Source: Oscillospiraceae bacterium
GTDB taxonomy: Bacteria > Bacillota > Clostridia > UBA1381 > UBA9506
Reading direction: 5' to 3'
Length of the DNA stretch: 64,000 nucleotides
Assembly: GCA_015068905.1 (NCBI GenBank)
Contig: SVJQ01000002.1
Span: 99,324-163,323, forward strand
Positions within the stretch are counted from its first letter, which is position 1, and each line of letters opens with the position of its first letter. The notes under the pieces are model-generated. The model made no database searches. It was not told the DNA's origin and was given only the letters and a program-made list of their open reading frames with translations. The position numbers and the translations under genes were made by a program. This document shows positions 1-8,011 of this stretch, piece by piece.

Positions 1-2
1 CT

Positions 3-491
3 GACGGCTTTGCCTCAAAAGGCTTTGCGGTGTTTGGCCCGCCTGCACTCATGGCGCTGTTACAAATCATCTGCTGTATAATCAATGACGTCAACGCCTA
101 CAAACACGGCAACCGCAAAAAGTTCGAAATGGCAACTAAATGGATTATCCCTGTTATGTCCGTTCTGTTGCAAATTGTAACCTTAGGCTACAGCCTTGGC
201 TGGATGATAGACATAAGGAAAGTTGTTGCATTAATTGTGGGTGCAATATTCTTAGTCATTGGCAACTATCTCCCCAAATTTGACTACATTAAAAACTATA
301 ATATAGATGCCGAAAAGGCAAGAAAAATCAACCGGTTTATCGGCTATGAGTCAGTCGTTATGGGGCTATTGTTTATCATAAGCATTTTTCTGCCGCCGAT
401 TTTTACCATCCTCTGCCTCTGGCTTTTAATTCCCTATGCCTTAATTTCTGTTATCTACGGCATCGTTGTTGGCACAAAGCCTGCAAAGTAA
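3..491 (+). CDS. SdpI/DUF1648-like membrane protein, 5' end outside window
   Basis: The reading frame is already open at base 3, and the ORF-track start (GTG at 30) lies inside a continuing peptide (DGFASKGFAVFGPPALMA), so the gene is cut by the window edge. The visible 163 residues contain about four hydrophobic segments. The order of a 'DG.ASK' stretch, a membrane helix, then 'GNYLPK' resembles the C-terminal part of SdpI-family immunity or signalling membrane proteins (DUF1648/SdpI). In that family the best-known member protects the cell against the SDP toxin; nothing here shows the substrate. It ends just before a strong bidirectional hairpin shared with the convergent gltA. Family call moderately sure, function unknown. 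Confidence 0.65.
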   Translation, partial: DGFASKGFAVFGPPALMALLQIICCIINDVNAYKHGNRKKFEMATKWIIPVMSVLLQIVTLGYSLGWMIDIRKVVALIVGAIFLVIGNYLPKFDYIKNYNIDAEKARKINRFIGYESVVMGLLFIISIFLPPIFTILCLWLLIPYALISVIYGIVVGTKPAK

Positions 492-495
492 TAAC

Positions 496-531
496 AAAAA
501 AGACTGTGGTTTTAAACCACAGTCTTTTTTT
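496..531. terminator. Bidirectional intrinsic terminator
   Basis: AAAAAAGACTGTGG and its exact reverse complement CCACAGTCTTTTTT flank a TTTTAAA-type centre. A-runs and T-runs on both sides let it work for the plus-strand SdpI-like gene (stop 491) and for the minus-strand citrate synthase (stop at 530). Confidence 0.85.
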
Positions 532-1885
532 ATCTTTCATCAATTGATGTATAGCCCTGTTTTTCACAAACACTCTTATATGCCGGACGGATAATTTTGC
601 CGCCGTAGAGAGTTTCCTCAATTCGGTGTGCACACCAGCCTACCATACGGGCAATGGCAAACATAGGTGTATACAGTTCCGGCGGAATGTTCAGCATTTT
701 GTATACAAAGCCGGAATACAAATCCACATTTGCACACATCAGCTTAGGACCGCGGACTCTTGCAAAAATCTCCGGTGTCAGCTCTTCAATCATGCAATAA
801 AGACCAAATTCGTCCTCGTTGCCGGTAACAGCAGCAAGCTCTGCTGCCTTTTTCTTCAAAAGAACGGCACGGGGGTCTGACTTTGTATAAATGGCATGAC
901 CCATACCATAAATCAAACCGGAGTGGTCATAGGTTTCTTTCTTCAGGGTCTTTTCTATGTATGCCGCCACCTGATCAGCATCACGAATGTCTTCAATATT
1001 TGCTTTAAAGTCATCAATCATGCCCATGACCTTGCGGTTAGCACCACCGTGACGAGGACCCTTTAAAGAGCCGATAGCCGCCGCAATGGCAGAATAGGTA
1101 TCACTGCCGGAGGAGGAAACAACACGGGTTGTAAAGGCAGAGTTATTACCGCCGCCATGTTCCGCGTGCAGTATGAGTGCCAGGTCTAAAATCTCAGCCT
1201 CAAGCTCTGTGTACTGATTATCCGGACGAATCATATACAAAAAGTTCTCCGCCGTGGAAAGCTCCGGTTGCGGATGATGGATATACAGGCTTTTGCCGTC
1301 ATAAAAATGAAGCTTTGACTGATACGCATAGGCAACCATGGTCGGTACACGCGCCACCAGAATCATTGCCTGACGAATCATATTTGAAAGGCTTGTATCG
1401 TCCGGGTTAGGATCATAAGAATAGGTAGACAGCACCGCACGGGCAAGCTTATTCATAATATCAGGGCTGGGGCAGCGCATAATGATATCCTCGCGGAAGT
1501 CAAAAGGCACCGGCCGAAGTTCAGCCAAAAGCTCATTAAACTGCTTAAGCTCCTCTTTGGTAGGAAGCTTGCCAAACAGAATCAAGTAGCAAACTTCTTC
1601 ATACCCAAAGCGCTTTTCACGCTCACAGGCAGCAACAATTTCAGTTACGTTAATGCCACGATATCTGAGGCGACCTTCATCTGCCACCTTTTCATCGTCA
1701 GACACGCTGTAACCGTGAACGTTACCAATATTGGTCAGACCTGCCAAAACACCGGTACCGTCGCTGTTTCTGAGACCACGCTTAACCTTATCATTCTTCG
1801 CCTTTTCGGGAGGAATTTGTGCATTTGTTAAAAGTATCTCCTGAAAGCTATCTAATGTTTCCTGAAAAAGTTTGTTGTTTTCCAT
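530..1885 (-). CDS. gltA: Citrate synthase
   Basis: Condenses acetyl-CoA and oxaloacetate to citrate in the cytoplasm. The ORF track extends to 2137, but the real start is the ATG at 1885 (MENNKLF), preceded by AGGTGGTGAAGAA and a good promoter; this gives 451 residues, normal for the long clostridial citrate synthases. The three family catalytic residues are visible: His243 (AEHGGGNNSAF), His330 (YGMGHAIYTKSDPRA) and Asp388 (CANVDLYSGF). It is monocistronic, transcribed away from the plus-strand catabolic cluster and sharing its intergenic region. No aconitase or isocitrate dehydrogenase lies next to it, so it probably serves glutamate synthesis. A 2-methylcitrate synthase cannot be excluded, but the motifs fit citrate synthase. 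Confidence 0.93.
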   Translation of the reverse strand: MENNKLFQETLDSFQEILLTNAQIPPEKAKNDKVKRGLRNSDGTGVLAGLTNIGNVHGYSVSDDEKVADEGRLRYRGINVTEIVAACEREKRFGYEEVCYLILFGKLPTKEELKQFNELLAELRPVPFDFREDIIMRCPSPDIMNKLARAVLSTYSYDPNPDDTSLSNMIRQAMILVARVPTMVAYAYQSKLHFYDGKSLYIHHPQPELSTAENFLYMIRPDNQYTELEAEILDLALILHAEHGGGNNSAFTTRVVSSSGSDTYSAIAAAIGSLKGPRHGGANRKVMGMIDDFKANIEDIRDADQVAAYIEKTLKKETYDHSGLIYGMGHAIYTKSDPRAVLLKKKAAELAAVTGNEDEFGLYCMIEELTPEIFARVRGPKLMCANVDLYSGFVYKMLNIPPELYTPMFAIARMVGWCAHRIEETLYGGKIIRPAYKSVCEKQGYTSIDER

Positions 1886-1905
1886 TTCTTCACCACCTAT
1901 ATCTA

Positions 1906-1921
1906 TCACACACGAGTGTGA
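1906..1921. promoter_or_regulatory. Palindromic operator candidate at the gltA start site
   Basis: TCACAC-ACGA-GTGTGA is a perfect 6-bp inverted repeat lying 7-22 bp downstream of the gltA -10 box, so it overlaps or directly follows the expected transcription start. This is a classic repressor position. The regulator is not identifiable. Confidence 0.45.
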
Positions 1922-1927
1922 ACATTT

Positions 1928-1956
1928 ATTATAAACCAAAACGGAAAAAAAGTCAA
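1928..1956 (-). promoter_or_regulatory. Sigma-A promoter of gltA
   Basis: On the minus strand TTGACT, 17 bp, TATAAT (-35 at 1951-1956, -10 at 1928-1933), leading to a short leader and the gltA start at 1885. Confidence 0.85.
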
Positions 1957-2021
1957 GCCGGAAAGACTTTTTTGATTTTCTTCCGTAGCAGCTCTTCCAT
2001 TTAATGTGCGCCGCCAATTTC

Positions 2022-2050
2022 TTGACACCTGCCAAAAGGTGTGGTATTAT
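2022..2050 (+). promoter_or_regulatory. Sigma-A promoter of the isomerase/kinase cluster
   Basis: TTGACA (2022-2027), 17 bp, TATTAT (2045-2050). The spacer contains the imperfect repeat CACCTGCCAAAAGGTG, which could bind a regulator. The predicted transcript has a leader of about 180 nt before the first gene at 2241. The leader holds an AT-rich hairpin near 2120-2152 (AAACATAT/ATATGTTT) and a CCAAC/GTTGG stem; I do not recognise a riboswitch class in it. Confidence 0.8.
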
Positions 2051-2240
2051 GTTTATATACCAACTTGTACGGATGAGTTGTTGGCAGCATTGATTGAACA
2101 ACCCTGACGAGCAACACAAAACATATATTTTATCCATAAAAATATGTTTTATACATTTACAACATCTGTTGAAATTGATATGATTTTAATAGAAAACAAA
2201 TGTTTATTTTACTTTCTAATAAAAAATAAGGAGAAAGAAT

Positions 2241-2951
2241 ATGAAAAGAAAAATCAGAACCCCCTATTTTGAAATCGGAACCAAAAACTACATATACGGC
2301 GATACTGTTTTAGAGTACGCCTTAGCCGCTGATAAGGCTGCAGAGAAGTATGACATTGATGTTTTATTTATCTGCCCTGCTGTTGAAATCCGCCGGGTTG
2401 TTGAAAACACAAAGAACCTGATTGTGTTAGCACCTTATATGGACACCCTGCGCCCCGGTCGCGGTATGGCAGATATTCTGCCTGAAGCGTTAAAGGCAGC
2501 CGGTGCTGAAGGCGTTGTTGTGAACCATTGCGAAAAGCCTATGAGCCTGCCCCAGATTAAGGCAACCATTGACAGAGCAAACGAGCTTGATATGCTGGTG
2601 TTTGCCTGCGCTGACTCTGTTGCTGAAACCAAGGCAATCGCAGAACTGCACCCCGACATTATTAACCCCGAACCCTCCGAACTCATCGGTGGTACCGGCG
2701 GTGGTGTTTCTGATATGGGTTATGTTATGGAAGTTATCCGTGAAATCAGAAAAATTGACCCCAACATTTTAATTGAACAGGCTGCCGGCATTACCAACGG
2801 TCAGCAGGTGTATGACTTTATTATGGCAGGTTCTGAAGCAGCCGGTGCCGCTTCCGGCATTATGAATGCTGAAGACCCCATTGCTATGATTGACGAAATG
2901 ATTGCAGCAACAAGACGTGCTGCTGACGATTTAAAGAAAAAGAACGCATAA
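2241..2951 (+). CDS. Triosephosphate isomerase-like protein
   Basis: A 236-residue TIM-barrel protein of the short (archaeal-type) triosephosphate isomerase branch. All three TIM catalytic residues can be placed: Lys15 in GTKNYIYG, His96 in VVNHCEK, and Glu144 in NPEPSELIGGTG, the last followed by a glycine-rich phosphate-binding loop. The start has GGAGAAAGAAT in front. It opens a tight plus-strand cluster with YjbQ, an FGGY kinase and an amidohydrolase. Such second TIM homologues in sugar operons are known to isomerise other short sugar phosphates, for example tetrulose phosphates in erythritol catabolism. I therefore infer a role on the product of the neighbouring kinase rather than in glycolysis. 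Confidence 0.8.
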   Translation: MKRKIRTPYFEIGTKNYIYGDTVLEYALAADKAAEKYDIDVLFICPAVEIRRVVENTKNLIVLAPYMDTLRPGRGMADILPEALKAAGAEGVVVNHCEKPMSLPQIKATIDRANELDMLVFACADSVAETKAIAELHPDIINPEPSELIGGTGGGVSDMGYVMEVIREIRKIDPNILIEQAAGITNGQQVYDFIMAGSEAAGAASGIMNAEDPIAMIDEMIAATRRAADDLKKKNA

Positions 2952-2963
2952 GGAGAGAATTAA

Positions 2964-3458
2964 ATGGTATACAGAGAATCTTTTAAAGTACAGTCAAGAG
3001 ACAGAGCGATTTCATTCCACGATGTAACTGCCAAGGCAAGAGAAATCGTGAAAAAGTCCGGCATTAAAGAAGGCATTTGTGTGGTATATTCTCACCACAC
3101 CACCTGCTGTGTTATCACACAGGAATGCGCTTTTGATATGTCTATGACAGGTTTAGAGACCCTGCAGCAGGACTTGGTTAACGTGATGGATAAAATGGTA
3201 CCCGAATGCAAGTATGAGGGAATGTATCTCCATCCGGGCCCGAAAGCTTTGAAGTTTGCCGAAGAGCATGATGAAGATGCATGGGGTTGCCACAATACCG
3301 ATGCACACCTGCGTTCTTCCATCATTGGCAGAAGCGAAACCATCGTCATTGAAGATGGTGAAATGGACTTAGGTGAATTTGGTTTTATTCACTTTATCGA
3401 CTTTGACAACACCCGCGCAAGACAGAGAACCGTTCAGGTTATGGTTATGGGTGAATGA
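2964..3458 (+). CDS. YjbQ/UPF0047 family protein
   Basis: 164 residues covering the whole YjbQ (UPF0047) fold. Family hallmarks are present: SHHTTCCVITQE near residue 43, a long helix region, HPGPKAL, and the C-terminal Asp/His-rich GCHNTDAHLRSSIIG and LGEFGFIHFIDFD. These conserved His/Glu residues cluster into a presumed metal-binding active site in solved relatives. Family members are annotated as secondary thiamine-phosphate synthases because of weak activity, but the true role is unsettled. It starts 12 bp after the TIM-like gene behind AAGGAGAGAATTAA and overlaps the kinase by 4 bp (ATGA), so it is translationally coupled to a carbohydrate kinase. That context argues for a sugar-phosphate substrate here. 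Confidence 0.85.
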   Translation: MVYRESFKVQSRDRAISFHDVTAKAREIVKKSGIKEGICVVYSHHTTCCVITQECAFDMSMTGLETLQQDLVNVMDKMVPECKYEGMYLHPGPKALKFAEEHDEDAWGCHNTDAHLRSSIIGRSETIVIEDGEMDLGEFGFIHFIDFDNTRARQRTVQVMVMGE

Positions 3459-4804
3459 GAATGAAATACTTAATTGGTTTAGATATCGGCACCTCTTCTA
3501 TTAAAGCTGTCTTAATGACAACAGAAGGTGAAGTGGTCAAAACCGCTCGCGGCGGTTTTACATACACTATCTTAGACGGTGGCGGCATAGAAATCGGAGC
3601 AAACGACTTTGCTTCTGTTTGCCTCGCCGCTATAAAAGAACTGGCACAGAGTGCTGACGGTGAGATTTGCGGTGTTTGCGCCGCTTCTGCCAGCGGCAAT
3701 CTGCTTGTTTTAGATAAGAACAATCAACCTGCCACACCCATTTATAACTGGCAGGATAAGCGCACCACCACCGAAGCAACTGACGTTTTGGGCGATGTCG
3801 ATATGGATGCATTTTACCGTCAGAACGGTTGGCCCTTCCTGCCCCACTCCTTTCCCCTGTCGCTCTTGTGTTATTTAAAAGTACATAAGCCTGAGGTGCT
3901 AAAAAACTGTGGCAAGGTCTGCATGAGCACAGAATATCTGTATTATCTTCTGACCGGCAAATGGGGCATTACAACCTCCGCCGGTACAACCTTTTATTTA
4001 ATGGAACAGCAAACCGGCAAGTATGTGCCTGAGCTTTTGGAAAAGCTGGGAATCAGCGAAGACAAAGTGCCACCGGTGATGCCCTGCTGCAGTGTACTCG
4101 GCGGCGTTCTGCCTGAGATGGAAGAACTGTGCGGTCTCCCTGCAGGCACACCCATTGTGCTGGGCACCTTTGACCATCCCTCTGCCGCCCGTGGTGTGGG
4201 TGTTTTAAAAGAGGGTGAAGTGCTTTTATCCTGCGGCACCTCATGGGTTGGTTTTGCGCCCATAGAAGACAGAAACAAGGCGGCAGATGCAGGGGTTTTA
4301 ATTGACCCCTTCTTATCACCCCAAGGTGGTCCCTGGGGCACAATGGTGTCAGTAGCCTCTGTATCAGAACAGCTTCAGCGATATGTACATCGCTATATTG
4401 ATGATTCCGATAAGGCTTACAGCGTTTTATCATCCCTGGCCGCAAAAAGTACACCCGGTGCCGGTGGATTGACTCTGCGTCCTAATGAAGAGCCTGACGA
4501 CAAAAAGGTGGAAGGCTATTCAAAAGAAGATATTGCCCGCGCAATTATGGAAGGTACTGTTGCCCTGTTACAGGATAAGCTGGACAGCATAAGAAAAATG
4601 GGTATTGACCTTACCGCTGCTGTGATGGTTGGCGGGCCGTCTGTTGACCCTATGTGGCACAAGCTGATTGCCGATATTTGCGGCATTTCAGTGCGCGTGC
4701 TGCACGGCGCCCACGCTGGCAGCGTCGGTGCCGCTATGATGGCAGGCATCGGCATTGGTCTTTTTAAAGACGAAGTCGATGCAAACCGAGTTTTTAATAA
4801 ATAA
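3455..4804 (+). CDS. FGGY-family carbohydrate kinase
   Basis: ATP-dependent sugar or polyol kinase of 449 residues, slightly short of the usual 480-520. The N-terminal phosphate loop LIGLDIGTSSIKAVL, the family aspartate in LGTFDHPSAARGVG followed by LLSCGTSW, and the C-terminal MVGGPSVDPMWHKLIAD and GSVGAAMMAG segments mark both FGGY domains. Two starts are possible: ATG 3455, overlapping the YjbQ stop, or ATG 3461 (MKYLIGLD), which is better spaced from GGGTGA. The substrate cannot be told from the sequence; xylulose, fuculose, rhamnulose and tetritol kinases all look similar at this level. It forms the committed step of the plus-strand cluster. Confidence 0.88.
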   Translation: MRMKYLIGLDIGTSSIKAVLMTTEGEVVKTARGGFTYTILDGGGIEIGANDFASVCLAAIKELAQSADGEICGVCAASASGNLLVLDKNNQPATPIYNWQDKRTTTEATDVLGDVDMDAFYRQNGWPFLPHSFPLSLLCYLKVHKPEVLKNCGKVCMSTEYLYYLLTGKWGITTSAGTTFYLMEQQTGKYVPELLEKLGISEDKVPPVMPCCSVLGGVLPEMEELCGLPAGTPIVLGTFDHPSAARGVGVLKEGEVLLSCGTSWVGFAPIEDRNKAADAGVLIDPFLSPQGGPWGTMVSVASVSEQLQRYVHRYIDDSDKAYSVLSSLAAKSTPGAGGLTLRPNEEPDDKKVEGYSKEDIARAIMEGTVALLQDKLDSIRKMGIDLTAAVMVGGPSVDPMWHKLIADICGISVRVLHGAHAGSVGAAMMAGIGIGLFKDEVDANRVFNK

Positions 4805-4816
4805 AGGGGGATAAAT

Positions 4817-5854
4817 ATGTCTACATTTAAACTAAACTTAAACGATTATGACCGCAAGGTTTATGAAACTGAACTGAAGGATTTTTTACCGAAAAATATC
4901 ATTGACTTTCACATTCACGTGAACCGTGCTGAATTTGAAAGCTGGGGCGACCACAACGGTGGCTCTGCCTGGACAGATTTAGTGGCAAAAGAGATGGACG
5001 CCGATGACTTAATGGTTGTCCTGAAACAGTTATTACCCGAAAACAATGTGACACCTTTGGTGTTCGGCGGCTGTCTTTGTGACATCAATGCCGTGAATGA
5101 CTACACCTGTGAAGCCGGAAAGAGGCTCAGCTTCCCCACCCTGTTTCGAACCTCTTATGATATGCCGGCAGACTGGCTGGAGGAGCAGGTAAAAGCCGGT
5201 GGCTTTTTAGGCTTAAAGCCGTACCTCAGCAACTGCCCGCCGTACCTGCCTTCAAAAGAAGTCCGCATTTATGACTTTTTGCCGAAGGAGCATTTAGAGG
5301 TTGCCAATAAAAACGGCTGGATTGTAATGCTGCATATCCCCCGTGACGGTCGTTTAAAAGACCCTGTGAATTTAGCACAGCTTTTAGAAATTGAAGAAAA
5401 TTACCCCAACCTGAAGCTGGTTGTGGCGCATATCGGCAGAGCTTATTCCAAAGAGGACATTGGGAACGCCTTTGACCTTCTTGGCAAAACCAAGAATATG
5501 TACTTTGACTTTACAGCAAATGTCAGTGACGATGCCATTCGTGCCTGCATTGAAGCCGTTGGCACCAAGCGCCTGATCTTTGGTTCTGACCTGCCCATTG
5601 CTATTATGAGAATGTATCGCATTACGGAAAACGGCGTATACTATAACGTGGTTCCCCGCGGTCTTTACGGTAACGTTGATGGCGAACCCCATATGCGTGA
5701 ATCTGACGAAACAGATATTACCATTATGTACTACGAGCAGTTGCGCGCATTAAAACGCGTTGCGGCTGATCTGAAGCTGACAGATGAGCAGGTTGAAGAC
5801 ATCCTCTACGGCAATGCAAAACGCCTTCTTGCTGAAATGAACTATACTCTGTAA
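4817..5854 (+). CDS. Amidohydrolase-2 family metal-dependent hydrolase
   Basis: 345 residues with the complete metal-binding set of the amidohydrolase superfamily: IIDFHIHVN near residue 30 (HxH), GLKPYLSN (Lys), MLHIPRDG (His), VVAHIGRAY (His) and LIFGSDLPI (Asp). The amidohydrolase-2 branch contains lactonases and decarboxylases, so in a sugar cluster it could open a sugar lactone or act on an acidic sugar derivative. It lies 12 bp after the kinase behind AAAGGGGGATAAAT, in the same operon. It could also be a phosphate-ester hydrolase, but no phosphatase motif is visible. Confidence 0.82.
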   Translation: MSTFKLNLNDYDRKVYETELKDFLPKNIIDFHIHVNRAEFESWGDHNGGSAWTDLVAKEMDADDLMVVLKQLLPENNVTPLVFGGCLCDINAVNDYTCEAGKRLSFPTLFRTSYDMPADWLEEQVKAGGFLGLKPYLSNCPPYLPSKEVRIYDFLPKEHLEVANKNGWIVMLHIPRDGRLKDPVNLAQLLEIEENYPNLKLVVAHIGRAYSKEDIGNAFDLLGKTKNMYFDFTANVSDDAIRACIEAVGTKRLIFGSDLPIAIMRMYRITENGVYYNVVPRGLYGNVDGEPHMRESDETDITIMYYEQLRALKRVAADLKLTDEQVEDILYGNAKRLLAEMNYTL

Positions 5855-5894
5855 AGAAAATATATCAATATCTTACAAGTTCAGGTGATGCGGT

Positions 5895-6776
5895 ATGTTA
5901 TATCATATTTTAAAATTAAAAATGATTCCTGACCCCGTGTTTGCTCATACATATACCTGTCCCGGGTATGAATGTCAGTTTAAAGAGGCGGTTCCAAACC
6001 ACGAAATTCTTTATATCAAGTCCGGTGATATGACCATAAAGATTCTGGGTGAGACCATTGTTGCCAAAGAGGGAAGCTTTCTTATTACCCCTCACAAGTA
6101 TCGGTTTCACGCAAAGACGCCGGAAAATGAAACCCACATTCACTATACCATTTCGGCAATGGTGGACCCGGATGCAAGAGTCGTTAGCAAAATTCCTGAA
6201 AACCTTGCCCCGGATGAAATCTGCCTGCCTATGTGCGTAGATACTTGTGACAAAACAGAAGAACTTGTCGCACTTTTGAACAAAGCAATTTCAGAATATC
6301 AGGACCCGGACAGCATAAGCCGTCAGAAATGTGGGATTCTGTATGCTGAACTGCTCTGTGAGCTGGCACGGTGTTCCGTTCCGGCAAAAGCAGCAAAAGT
6401 AAGCCGGATGCAGGACGTGTTAGACAACCGTATTAAACTCTATATTCAAAAAAATGTGAGCCAGAGAATCACGCTGTCTGATGTGGCTGACGCTATCGGG
6501 AAAAATGCCAACTATTTAAATCAGGTGTTTAAGAAGAAAAACAATATGTCAATCATTTCTTATGTCAATCTGGTTAAAATGAAAAAAGTAGCCGCTCTGC
6601 TTGCCAGCGAAAAACTCACCTTAAAAGAAGTTGCTTTTGAAGTCGGCATTACGGATACCAGTTATCTTTCCAGACTGTTTAAGGCTAAGATGGGAATGAC
6701 CATTTCAGACTTCAAAGCCAATTCTGTGGACTATACCTTCTCTCTGAATGATCATAATAAAATTAAAATTGATTAA
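5895..6776 (+). CDS. AraC-family transcriptional regulator
   Basis: 293 residues: an N-terminal cupin-like sensor (about 15-110; YECQFKEAVPNHEILYIKSG), a linker, and a C-terminal double helix-turn-helix (about 185-280; ITLSDVADAIGKNANYLNQVFK and LTLKEVAFEVGITDTSYLSRLFK). It is the last gene of the plus-strand cluster, 40 bp after the amidohydrolase, with AGGTGATGCGGT before the ATG. By position it is the likely local regulator of the cluster, probably acting near the promoter at 2022-2050. The effector is unknown. Confidence 0.9.
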   Translation: MLYHILKLKMIPDPVFAHTYTCPGYECQFKEAVPNHEILYIKSGDMTIKILGETIVAKEGSFLITPHKYRFHAKTPENETHIHYTISAMVDPDARVVSKIPENLAPDEICLPMCVDTCDKTEELVALLNKAISEYQDPDSISRQKCGILYAELLCELARCSVPAKAAKVSRMQDVLDNRIKLYIQKNVSQRITLSDVADAIGKNANYLNQVFKKKNNMSIISYVNLVKMKKVAALLASEKLTLKEVAFEVGITDTSYLSRLFKAKMGMTISDFKANSVDYTFSLNDHNKIKID

Positions 6777-7054
6777 AAAAAGGGGATGTAAAAAAAGTCC
6801 AGAACACAAAAAAGAAACGAAATGTAGATTAAAATAGAACAGAAAAACAAATAGTATTCTGTAATAATAAAAGAAAAACTCAAAATTTTTAGTTTTTTAA
6901 AATTTTATTCTTTTTTGCTATGAACAAACTTCACCTCTTGGCGTACCAATGTACGCCGTCGGAACTCAGTTTGTCCATTCTGAAGCATTTTTTCCTATCC
7001 CCTAACAAAAAGGCGATGTAAAAATAATTTTTTTACATCGCCTTTTTTAATTTT
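6777..7054. other. Convergent intergenic region with nested inverted repeat
   Basis: AT-rich spacer between the convergent AraC and NagB-like genes. At 6920-6978 an outer pair ATGAACAAACT/AGTTTGTCCAT (one mismatch) encloses a perfect GGCGTAC-CAAT-GTACGCC hairpin. A separate terminator follows at 7007-7048. No open reading frame of note. Confidence 0.6.
7007..7048. terminator. Bidirectional intrinsic terminator
   Basis: AAAAAGGCGATGTAAAAA and its complement TTTTTACATCGCCTTTTTT form a long perfect stem with T-runs on both sides. It serves the NagB-like gene (stop 7055, minus) and read-through from the AraC gene (plus). Confidence 0.88.
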
Positions 7055-8011
7055 TTATAAATCAGCATTTTTAATACCACAGGTCCATGAGCCAAAGGGT
7101 TTTGCAATGGCTTCACTGACGTAGCATTCGCCCTTAAACAGACGGGTGATGGATGCGGGGCATTCCATAGAAATCGGTCCGTAGAGCTGGATTCTTGAAA
7201 TCATTCTCTGCCAGGAATCGCCACCCGGATTCACAAAGCTGTGTACCTCAAAATGGTCTCTTGCATTGGCAATATCACGAGGGCCGATGGTAGCAGCTTT
7301 CGGGGGTACTGCCCACACATCGCCGGAGGCGCCCATAGGTGAAAACAGAGAGTTTTCGCAAATGGTCAGGGGTGTTTCAGTCACCAAACGTGAGCCAAGC
7401 TTTAAGAATTCTTCTAAGGAATCTGCATGAAATTCCTCAGTTCTCGGGTCAATAAATGCGGTATGTCCGGGCCAGCCTGTTGCAGAATATACAACGTCTG
7501 CGCCGCCGCCACCGACTTCTTCAATAATATTAGAATAATCATAAATATTGTCATTGGTGAAAACGTGCCACTGCTCTACCGGCGGACGCAGGTCAGGATC
7601 AATGTTCATATAAAAATGATTCATAAAAGAATAACCCAGACCGGCACCATAGGTAAGGGGTGCCACATTGCCGTCTTCATCTGCCCATTCATCCATAGCA
7701 AAGGCGTTTAAGTTACGGCAGTTGATGCGATATTTGTTAATCATATTGGCAACGGCTGAATAGGTGCCGGGCCACTGATTGGGGCAAACAATGGTAAGGG
7801 GCGTGTCATTTCTGTCACTTTCTGCAATTCTGTGGAACAAATCCACCACAAGATGCTGCACGGGGTCAATAACCACCTTGACAGAATATCCGTTTTCGTT
7901 GGTATACTCCATGTCCTCGCGTTTGATGTTTCTAACACGTTCCAGCATTTCCACATCGTCACTGCAAGGTAGCCACTTTGCGGGCATAAACTCAAATTCT
8001 CTCATTTTCAT
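7055..8011 (-). CDS. NagB/glucosamine-6-phosphate isomerase-like protein
   Basis: 318 residues related to the glucosamine-6-phosphate deaminase/6-phosphogluconolactonase superfamily. Recognisable pieces are TPLTIVCPNQWPGTY near residue 75, AFAMDEWADEDG (the DEW motif of deaminases), the STATGWPGH-like YSATGWPGHTAF region where NagB has GIGxDGH, and the C-terminal AIGPRDIANARDHFEV-like segment. The glycine-rich loop is altered (SATGWPGH), so activity on glucosamine-6-phosphate is not assured. It overlaps the M20 peptidase stop by 4 bp, so the pair is translationally coupled. It may act on an amino sugar released by the M20 enzyme, which is inference. Confidence 0.75.
   Translation of the reverse strand: MKMREFEFMPAKWLPCSDDVEMLERVRNIKREDMEYTNENGYSVKVVIDPVQHLVVDLFHRIAESDRNDTPLTIVCPNQWPGTYSAVANMINKYRINCRNLNAFAMDEWADEDGNVAPLTYGAGLGYSFMNHFYMNIDPDLRPPVEQWHVFTNDNIYDYSNIIEEVGGGGADVVYSATGWPGHTAFIDPRTEEFHADSLEEFLKLGSRLVTETPLTICENSLFSPMGASGDVWAVPPKAATIGPRDIANARDHFEVHSFVNPGGDSWQRMISRIQLYGPISMECPASITRLFKGECYVSEAIAKPFGSWTCGIKNADL

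Noticed and set aside
2104-2110. CTGACGA, like the hammerhead ribozyme core
   Set aside because: The stem II and GAAA that must follow are missing (GCAACACAAAAC comes next), so it is a chance match.
1886-2137. 84-residue N-terminal extension of citrate synthase in the ORF track
   Set aside because: It reads through the promoter and operator, has no ribosome site, and the remaining 451 residues already make a complete enzyme.
7055-8011. Naming this gene nagB
   Set aside because: The active-site loop differs from true GlcN6P deaminases and it is not in the nagA operon, so only a family-level call is justified.
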